NCBI GenBank assembly: GCA_023409535.1
Contig: JAEYGZ010000053.1
Span: forward strand, 1-35,984
From: Bacillota bacterium
GTDB lineage: Bacteria; Bacillota; Clostridia; Lachnospirales; Lachnospiraceae
Direction: 5' to 3'
Length of the DNA: 35,984 bases
The notes under the pieces were generated by a model that worked only from the letters and a program-made list of their open reading frames with translations, was not told the DNA's origin and did no database searches. The stretch's first letter is position 1. Every line of letters starts with the position of its first letter. Of the stretch, positions 30,895 through 35,984 are shown in pieces. The position numbers were made by a program, and so were the translations under genes.

Positions 30895-31314
30895 ATGCTC
30901 AATAAGATCATCGTCATGGGCCGCCTGGGGCGGGACCCGGAGGTGCGGTATACCAGCACCGGCAAGCCGGTGGCCTCCTTCCCCCTGGCCGTGGACCGGG
31001 ATTTTAAGGACCCGGACGGCCACAGGGAGACAGATTGGCTCCAGATCGTGGCCTGGGATGCTAAGGCCAGATTTGCCCAGCAGTATTTCCGCAAGGGCCA
31101 GCAGGCCCTTGTGGAGGGCCGTCTCCAGGTGCGGGACTGGACCGCCAACGACGGCAGCAAGCGCCGGGCCTGTGAGATCGTGGCAGATAATATCTATTTT
31201 GCCGGGGCCAAAGCGGCCCCGGCCAGCGAAGGGAACGCAGACGAGGCAATGCTCCCGCCGCCTGTCCAGGCTCCGATGGAGGACATGGACGATGGTGAGC
31301 CGCTGCCGTTTTGA
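30895..31314 (+). CDS. ssb: Single-stranded DNA-binding protein
   Basis: 139 residues. An OB-fold with LNKIIVMGRLGRDPEVRYT and VASFPLAVDRDFKD, WLQIVAWDAKARFA, and the acidic tip MDDGEPLPF that docks partner proteins. Covers single-stranded DNA at the phage fork. Starts just behind the repeat protein stop. Confidence 0.93.
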   Translation: MLNKIIVMGRLGRDPEVRYTSTGKPVASFPLAVDRDFKDPDGHRETDWLQIVAWDAKARFAQQYFRKGQQALVEGRLQVRDWTANDGSKRRACEIVADNIYFAGAKAAPASEGNADEAMLPPPVQAPMEDMDDGEPLPF

Positions 31315-31325
31315 GGAGGCAAAAA

Positions 31326-31524
31326 ATGGAACTGAACGTAAAACTGGACCAGCTGGCCTATCTGTCGGTGGCGTACCCCGACGTGGTGCAGGCGGAGGAG
31401 ATCACCGGTGGCCCACGACGGGAGCCGCGTCCTGTACGACAAGGACAACCCCCGGACGGAGATCACCATTTCCCGTGTAGAAAGCGACCAGATGAGCATT
31501 TTGGGAGGCATGTGTGATGAGTGA
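31326..31524 (+). pseudogene. Small early gene with an apparent single-base frameshift
   Basis: Ribosome site GAGGAGG and ATG 31326 open MELNVKLDQLAYLSVAYP. After codon 27 (near 31407) the frame turns into an Arg/Pro-rich sequence ending at 31517. The +1 frame instead continues from 31408 with AHDGSRVLYDKDNPRTEITI and ends MSILGGMCDE at 31524, which looks like true protein. One extra G in CCGGTGG (31405-31411) would explain it. Alternatives: sequence error, programmed shift, or a separate GTG-started gene. Confidence 0.6.
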
Positions 31525-31837
31525 TACCAACACCGGCGGCGTGGGCGCGGAGCAGATTGTGGCGGCCTATGATAGGATCGCGGACACCGTAGCGCAGGCG
31601 TATGAAGCGGCCAGAATTGTGGCTGAGAAGTTCAGCCGGATTGCTCAGAGAATCGCCGCCGAACTGGAAGCGACGCACGAATTGCAAACCGCCTTGCGCT
31701 GGGCTGCGGTGTATAACCGCCCCCTCTATAAGCGCCGCCAGCGCACGAAGAAGCTGAGAATTCGCAAGAAGTACGAAAAGCGGATCTTAGCGTGGTATAG
31801 GACAGAGGTCCTTTTGGAGGGTGGCCGTGGATGCTGA
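31517..31837 (+). CDS. Hypothetical basic helical protein
   Basis: 106 residues, start ATG 31517 behind GGGAGG. Helical with IVAAYDRIADTVAQAYEAA and a very basic C-terminal half (YKRRQRTKKLRIRKKYEKR). May bind nucleic acid. No family recognised. Overlaps the genes on both sides. Confidence 0.6.
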   Translation: MSDTNTGGVGAEQIVAAYDRIADTVAQAYEAARIVAEKFSRIAQRIAAELEATHELQTALRWAAVYNRPLYKRRQRTKKLRIRKKYEKRILAWYRTEVLLEGGRGC

Positions 31838-32699
31838 GAAAAAGGCCATTGAGCGGCTGCGATGTGCGTCCGATATGTCCATAAAGCTGTACAAGCAACC
31901 GTTGGTCATCACCTATTCCGGCGGCAAAGACAGCGACGTGCTCCTGCATCTGGCGGCGGCCAGCGGTATCCCGTATGAGGTGTTGCACTCTCTCACCACG
32001 GCAGATGCCCCGGAGACCGTCCGGCACGTCTACGACACCATCCGGCGGCTGGATGAGCGTGGAGTTAAGTGTACAGTTGACAAGCACGATAAGCCGGACG
32101 GGACAAGGACAACCATGTGGAATCTGATCCCCCGGAAGCTGATTCCGCCTACCCGGCTGGTGCGCTATTGTTGCACCGAGCTCAAGGAGAGCGGTGGAAA
32201 AGGGAGATTTATTGCCACCGGAGTTCGTTGGGCAGAGTCGACGACCAGGAGACGACGTGGCGCACTGGAAGTCCTGCATCACGACCCGGCAAAAAAGCTG
32301 ATCTTATCCAACGATAACGACGAGGACCGGCGCTTGCTGGAGTCGTGTCAACTCAAGGGCAAGCGGGTGGTCAATCCGATCATCGACTGGTCAGATACCG
32401 ATATATTGGCTTACGCCTCCGCAGAAAAAATTGAAATGAATCCGCTGTATTGCGAGGGGTTTAGGCGTGTGGGATGCGTCGGATGTCCGATGGCTGGTAC
32501 GGCGATGCGGAAAATGGAATTTGCCCGCTACCCCAAAATCAAAGCTGCATATATCCGAGCATTTGAGCGGATGCTGGAGCGGCGGCGGGAACGTGGGTTG
32601 TCCTGCGATTGGCAGACCGGTGTCGATGTCTACCACTGGTGGATGGAGGACGGGGTGATGACATCGCAGACGGTGATGAGCGAGTTTGAGGAGGATTGA
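31827..32699 (+). CDS. PAPS-reductase-like PP-loop protein
   Basis: 290 residues, GTG start. PP-loop SGGKDS at residues 31-36 (ATP pyrophosphatase signature), then YCCTELKES, ATGVRWAEST and a Cys cluster RRVGCVGCPMAG. This fits the phosphoadenosine phosphosulfate reductase superfamily as found in many Firmicutes phages. Family members include sulfate reduction enzymes and DndC of DNA phosphorothioation; the phage branch has no agreed role. A DNA-modification role is inference. Confidence 0.85.
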   Translation: MDAEKKAIERLRCASDMSIKLYKQPLVITYSGGKDSDVLLHLAAASGIPYEVLHSLTTADAPETVRHVYDTIRRLDERGVKCTVDKHDKPDGTRTTMWNLIPRKLIPPTRLVRYCCTELKESGGKGRFIATGVRWAESTTRRRRGALEVLHHDPAKKLILSNDNDEDRRLLESCQLKGKRVVNPIIDWSDTDILAYASAEKIEMNPLYCEGFRRVGCVGCPMAGTAMRKMEFARYPKIKAAYIRAFERMLERRRERGLSCDWQTGVDVYHWWMEDGVMTSQTVMSEFEED

Positions 32700-32700
32700 C

Positions 32701-32976
32701 GTGACCAACGCCGAACGCATCCGGTCCATGAACGATGAAGAGCTTGCGGACCTGTTGGCCGAAATCTCCTATAGCGGGACAGGGCCATGGAAATGGCCGT
32801 TCGAGCTGCTGTTTTGCGAGAACTGCCCTGCCCCTGAGTACACTCTGGATGATGGCCGAAAGTTGAATCTGCATGAGTGCGATTTTGAGGGCTGCGAGTG
32901 CCCCCACGGCAGGGATATCGTGTGGTGGCTGGGGCAGCCGGAACCGGCGGGAATGGAGGCACCCGCCAATGGCTGA
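32701..32976 (+). CDS. Small zinc-finger-like early protein
   Basis: 91 residues, GTG start behind GAGGAGG. MNDEELADLLAEI at the N-terminus and Cys groups in LFCENCPAP and CDFEGCECPHG suggest a metal site. Such proteins are frequent in gut-phage early regions. Partner unknown. Confidence 0.6.
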   Translation: MTNAERIRSMNDEELADLLAEISYSGTGPWKWPFELLFCENCPAPEYTLDDGRKLNLHECDFEGCECPHGRDIVWWLGQPEPAGMEAPANG

Positions 32977-33003
32977 AATAATCCTGAAAGGAGGTGGGCA
33001 GTA

Positions 33004-33219
33004 ATGGAAGGTTTGACCCCGAAAGAAGCTGACGCTTGGGCAAGTGAAATGACCCGCATTGTTTGTGACACCATTCATGAACTGATTGCGGCGGCTGATA
33101 AACACAATATTGACTGTGATTCCGCTGTTCAGTATTTTTCCGATCTGTTTTCGGCTATGACAAGTGTGGCAACCTTTGCGGCACCCTGTGTGGGTGCTGC
33201 GACGGATGAGGAGGACTGA
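33004..33219 (+). CDS. Small helical early protein
   Basis: 71 residues, strong ribosome site AAAGGAGGTG. GLTPKEADAWASEMTRIVC and a hydrophobic helical remainder (DLFSAMTSVATFAAP). Slightly lower GC than neighbours. Function unknown. Confidence 0.6.
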   Translation: MEGLTPKEADAWASEMTRIVCDTIHELIAAADKHNIDCDSAVQYFSDLFSAMTSVATFAAPCVGAATDEED

Positions 33220-33220
33220 A

Positions 33221-33823
33221 ATGGATAACGGCAAGTTGGGCCTGTATGGCCCGGAAGACAGCAAATACCTCCGCCTGGTGGCCCGCCGGGCGGCGGCGAA
33301 GGGTATCAAGACGGCATGGGTGGACGGGCCCACGCCCGGCTGTGCGGCGTATGTGGCCGACACGGATGCCGGGTGGCCGCTGTGGGACATGACCCCCGAG
33401 GAGGACGTGGACAACATCCGGCACACGGGTCCGTCCTGCTGTGCGATTGGGGTGTTGTGGTATATCTCCAGCCTGCCACGTGACCGGCGGGTGTGCATCA
33501 TCGGCAGGGGCCACGCTGTGCAACGGATGGACGGGGGCCTGCGCTGGTATGACTATGAGGTCGACCAGTGCAGCAGCACGGCCCTGGACATGGCCTATCG
33601 GGTGGCCCGGGCGGATATCATCGTCAACAGCGCTGACGCTGTGACCGAGGAGGTGCTGGGTGCGGTGCCCGCGCAGTCCACGGTCATCGACATCAGCGGC
33701 TCCATGCTGCCGCTGAGTGACCGGGTGGCGGACTATGTGCCCCGAGCCCATGTTGGCAGATGGAACATTGTGGAGCTGCTGCGCCGGGTGCGGGTGCAGA
33801 TCGAGGAGGAGCAAAATGAGTAA
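33221..33823 (+). CDS. FolD-like NAD(P)-binding protein
   Basis: 200 residues. The second half follows the pattern of the Rossmann domain of methylene-THF dehydrogenase/cyclohydrolase: CCAIGVLWYISSLP, VCIIGRGHAVQRM (nucleotide loop), DQCSSTALDMAYRVARADII and STVIDISGSM. The catalytic N-terminal part is short or diverged. Could serve folate-linked nucleotide supply, or be a repurposed Rossmann protein. Similarity judged by eye. Confidence 0.55.
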   Translation: MDNGKLGLYGPEDSKYLRLVARRAAAKGIKTAWVDGPTPGCAAYVADTDAGWPLWDMTPEEDVDNIRHTGPSCCAIGVLWYISSLPRDRRVCIIGRGHAVQRMDGGLRWYDYEVDQCSSTALDMAYRVARADIIVNSADAVTEEVLGAVPAQSTVIDISGSMLPLSDRVADYVPRAHVGRWNIVELLRRVRVQIEEEQNE

Positions 33824-34166
33824 CTTTGTCCAGCGCCTCCAGCGGGCACGGGACGCAGCCATGGGCGTGGCGGAGCGCTGCACCCGGCAGTTTGAGCAGG
33901 ACTGTTGGCAGATCGCCCTGGCCCGGTATGACAAGCTCCAGCTGGGCTATCAGCGCATTATGGAGCTCACGGAGCTGCAGGCGCAGGTACACAACGAGTA
34001 CAGCGGGGCCGTGTTAGCCGGCCCGGAACAGGACGTGTATCGTGCCCACATGGACGCAGAGCTGGCCGAGATCATGCGAGACCGGGCCGACCAGTTAATC
34101 CCCTTTGAGCGGCGATATCCAGAGCTTAAGTCTGACGATTATGGGAGGCGCAAGCATGGCGTATAA
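33816..34166 (+). CDS. Hypothetical helical early protein
   Basis: 116 residues. Helices such as NFVQRLQRARDAAMGVAER and YRAHMDAELAEIMRDRADQ; no family recognised. GAGGAGGAG in front; overlaps both neighbours, so translationally coupled. Confidence 0.6.
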   Translation: MSNFVQRLQRARDAAMGVAERCTRQFEQDCWQIALARYDKLQLGYQRIMELTELQAQVHNEYSGAVLAGPEQDVYRAHMDAELAEIMRDRADQLIPFERRYPELKSDDYGRRKHGV

Positions 34167-34389
34167 GCGTAAGCGGACGTGTGACAACTGCGTATACTGG
34201 CGGTTACTGTCCACAGCCGGGTATAAGGGGCCGGGCAAGGCCTGCCACTATCTGCTGTGGACGGGCCAGCGCCGCAAGATCGCAGTGACGGGCCGATGCC
34301 TGTCCTGGTCTGGTACCGGCGGAACCCACCAAAAGCATATCTTCCGGCTGTACCGGCCCGCCGAAAATAAGATGGGAGGGAACTTATGA
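34156..34389 (+). CDS. Small Cys-containing protein
   Basis: 77 residues. KRTCDNCVYWRLLSTAG, ACHYLLWTGQRR and GRCLSW give four Cys and a His at zinc-site spacing. Basic throughout. Common type in Clostridial phage early regions; function unknown. Confidence 0.6.
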   Translation: MAYKRKRTCDNCVYWRLLSTAGYKGPGKACHYLLWTGQRRKIAVTGRCLSWSGTGGTHQKHIFRLYRPAENKMGGNL

Positions 34390-34562
34390 AATACGAGGAT
34401 TTCAATAAGTCACGGAGACTTTGCAGCTCCGTGGCCTGTTGTGAGGACTGCCCTGTTAATGCCCACGATAAGCCGACCACCATCATGTGCTACAGAGTGG
34501 CTATGGCGCTGGCTGGTGAGGAGCTTGCGGAGATAGTTAGGAGACGCTGGCCGGATGAGTAA
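34386..34562 (+). CDS. Small Cys-rich protein
   Basis: 58 residues from ATG 34386 behind GGGAGGG. RRLCSSVACCEDCPVN and TIMCYRVAMALAGEE give several Cys that may bind metal. It overlaps the neighbours by four and eight bases, which supports its reality despite the size. Confidence 0.55.
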   Translation: MKYEDFNKSRRLCSSVACCEDCPVNAHDKPTTIMCYRVAMALAGEELAEIVRRRWPDE

Positions 34563-35322
34563 GACGCTCAAGCAGACCAGGGCGGGGCGGCTGGTGTGCG
34601 CCGTGGTGTACACCACGCCAACCGCCGGGGAGACGGCCAGGACCCGGGGCCAAAAGCTCCGGGCCAGCGCCGCCGCCCGGGAAAAGCTCAATGCCCGCAC
34701 ATCGTTCCAAAAGCTGGAAAGAGTGCTGGCCGCAAATTTTGACACCGGAGACCTGTTTGTCACCCTGACCTATGACGATCAGCACCTGCCGGATTGCCGG
34801 GATGCGGCAGTCCGGCGGATGCGGTCCTTCCTCTCCCGGTTCCGGGCGCTGCGCCGGGGCCGGGGTGAGGAGACCAGATATGTATATATCACTGAGGGCT
34901 GCTATCCAGGTGGGCGGCTGCACCATCATATGGTGCTTAACAGCACCGGACAGGACGTGGAGGACCTCCGCAAGGCGTGGCGATGCGGACAGGACGTGGA
35001 GGTGATCCGCCTGACCATCGACCGGGCCCACAGCTACGAGGACCTGGCCAGCTACCTGACTAAGGAGCCACGGGAGTGGGGACACCCGCATGTAGGTGAG
35101 CGGACGTGGACACCGGCGCTACACCTCCGTCAGCCGGAGCCGGAGACGGAGCGTGTCCCGGACTACGTCACCCTGGCCGCACCGCCGGAGGCAGAGGTGC
35201 TGGCCAACGAGGGCCCGATCCGCAACGGCTACGGAGAGTACGCCTGGATCAAGTACCTGCTGCCGCCAACCGATACTAACAGCCGCCGCAGATCTAAACG
35301 GCGGCGAATGCCGAAAGAATAG
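34555..35322 (+). CDS. HUH endonuclease / rolling-circle Rep-like protein
   Basis: 255 residues. The three Rep motifs are in order: FVTLTYDDQHLP (68-79), the His-hydrophobic-His region RLHHHMVLN (121-129), and YLTK (Tyr 167, Lys 170) as catalytic tyrosine motif. The first helix block QKLRASAAAREKLN and the basic end RRRSKRRR fit DNA binding. The pattern is that of microvirus/inovirus-type Reps, which nick and join DNA. Its role in a phage that also has initiator plus DnaB is unclear. Confidence 0.75.
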   Translation: MSKTLKQTRAGRLVCAVVYTTPTAGETARTRGQKLRASAAAREKLNARTSFQKLERVLAANFDTGDLFVTLTYDDQHLPDCRDAAVRRMRSFLSRFRALRRGRGEETRYVYITEGCYPGGRLHHHMVLNSTGQDVEDLRKAWRCGQDVEVIRLTIDRAHSYEDLASYLTKEPREWGHPHVGERTWTPALHLRQPEPETERVPDYVTLAAPPEAEVLANEGPIRNGYGEYAWIKYLLPPTDTNSRRRSKRRRMPKE

Positions 35323-35393
35323 CTTTTCTATTCTTTTCGGGCTTGGGGGTAAGTATATCTTCTTCGTTTTTTTTACAAAAGGAGGAAAAAAGA

Positions 35394-35600
35394 TTGCAAG
35401 TAACAGCAAGCTGTGGTAAACTGATAGTGCGAGACGGGAGGGTGATATGCCCGTACTGTGGCAAGGGGACAGTGCATCGGCTCTTGCCGACAACCGTCGG
35501 AAAAAATATCCTGGGGTATTGCAAGCGATGCCACCAGGAGATCGTGATAGACATAGCGCCTGAGCCCGTGTCACATGACCAGCGCCTGAGCCTAGACTAA
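35394..35600 (+). CDS. Cys-rich KTR-type zinc ribbon protein
   Basis: 68 residues from TTG behind GGAGG (35381-35385). ICPYCGKGT and YCKRCHQE form a four-Cys zinc ribbon as in the Cys-rich KTR family of mobile elements. The C-terminus APEPVSHDQRLSLD resembles the conserved EPDAKTQSR ending of that family, and its codons coincide with the tandem arms of terminator element A. The 35323-35393 gap in front holds only an imperfect hairpin at 35311-35340 and a T-rich stretch. Confidence 0.65.
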   Translation: MQVTASCGKLIVRDGRVICPYCGKGTVHRLLPTTVGKNILGYCKRCHQEIVIDIAPEPVSHDQRLSLD

Positions 35601-35636
35601 CCCGAGAGGGGGTGTCGTGGCCCAGGCGCTTTTTTC
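35555..35636 (+). terminator. Structured terminator-like RNA element, copy A
   Basis: Tandem arms AGCGCCTGAGCC at 35555-35566 and 35581-35592, a CCC-GAGA-GGG hairpin at 35601-35610, the 3' arm GGCCCAGGCGCT at 35619-35630 (11 of 12 positions paired) and TTTTT behind. Same architecture as 85-157. It overlaps the end of the KTR gene and precedes the HNH gene. Confidence 0.72.
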
Positions 35637-35684
35637 GTCCGCCGGAGGTGATAGCCCGGGGGCGGGGCGCCACGGCCGTGGCCC

Positions 35685-35984
35685 ATGGATTACAAGTCTA
35701 AGCGCTGGGCGGCCGCACGTCGTGCTGCCCTGCGGCGGGATCGCCACCAGTGCCGGGAGTGCAGCCGTTACGGCCTGGCGGTCAACGCCTCGGTGGTGCA
35801 TCACGCCTGGCCCGCAGAGGACTGGCCGGAGCTGGCCTGGACGGCGTGGAATCTGGTCAGCCTGTGCCCGGCGTGTCACAACGCCATGCACGACAGAGAC
35901 ACCGGCGCACTGACGGCTCGGGGCATGGCGCTCCGCCGTCGTGTGACCCCCGCCCCCAAGTGGCCCTCGCCGCACGCCCAGGGA
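35685..35984 (+). CDS. HNH endonuclease, 3' end cut by the window
   Basis: 100 codons are visible, no stop. ARRAALRRDRHQCRECSRYG, ASVVHHAWPAEDW, WNLVSLCPACHNAMHDRD contain the two C-x2-C zinc pairs and the HH...N...H active-site pattern. HNH proteins beside terminase take part in packaging cleavage in cos phages. A circular join would give 125 residues ending at 78. The palindrome CCACGGCCGTGG at 35670-35681 lies just before the start. Confidence 0.88.
   Translation, partial: MDYKSKRWAAARRAALRRDRHQCRECSRYGLAVNASVVHHAWPAEDWPELAWTAWNLVSLCPACHNAMHDRDTGALTARGMALRRRVTPAPKWPSPHAQG

Noticed and set aside
30151..31023. Long minus-strand open frames rich in Ala/Pro/Asp opposite the repeat protein
   Set aside because: They arise because the 27-base unit has no stop in any frame; no ribosome site, and the plus-strand gene has terminal folded domains.
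35670..35681. CCACGGCCGTGG palindrome as a cos site
   Set aside because: Only a short palindrome before the HNH start; no cohesive-end evidence, and GC-rich palindromes are common here.
1..35984. tRNA or rRNA genes
   Set aside because: No cloverleaf with T-loop consensus was noticed on either strand by eye; a tRNA scan would settle it.

Overview
The window looks like the complete genome of a temperate siphovirus of a GC-rich gut Firmicute (Oscillospiraceae type such as Flavonifractor or Faecalibacterium relatives; this host guess is inference). No host chromosomal gene is visible. Every phage module is present, strong Shine-Dalgarno sequences precede most genes, and the tail region carries palindromic intergenic repeats of the kind seen in such genomes. 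The last gene (HNH endonuclease, 35685 onward) has no stop before the window end but gains one at 76-78 if the ends are joined, so the sequence is probably a circular or circularly permuted molecule opened inside that gene.

Layout. 1-9099: packaging and head genes (terminase with fused small and large parts, a DNA methyltransferase broken at a run of ten G, portal, protease, capsid with an Ig-like tail domain, connectors, major tail protein, tail chaperone with a -1 frameshift site). 9100-15721: tape measure, tail hub and tail fibre, separated by chains of palindromic repeats. 15718-17751: lysis genes (holin, amidase) and a small HTH protein. 17797-19043 (minus): a three-gene operon of a very acidic protein, a repeat/AP2 protein and an HTH regulator, under a promoter whose spacer is a palindrome. 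19209-21863: a five-gene accessory cassette of unknown function. 21867-23283: terminator, AT-rich putative attP, integrase (minus) and a possible small RNA. 23287-25793: lysogeny region with a DUF4236 membrane protein, a zinc-ribbon protein, the XRE repressor and two divergent consensus promoters covered by three operators. 25810-35322: early operon with small regulators, a replication initiator carrying an iteron-type origin inside its own gene, DnaB helicase, Dam-like methyltransferase, a 9-residue-repeat protein, SSB, a PAPS-reductase-like PP-loop protein, a FolD-like protein, zinc-binding small proteins and an HUH Rep-like protein. 35394-35984: zinc-ribbon KTR-type gene and HNH gene.

The gene order suggests the usual programme: repressor against early promoter, theta-type replication from the internal origin with DnaB, then late transcription from the HNH/terminase end through lysis. 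The most unusual points are the duplicated structured terminator element flanking the HNH gene (85-157 and 35555-35636), the acidic/AP2/HTH operon, the five-gene cassette, the poly-G methyltransferase and the HUH Rep in a tailed phage.
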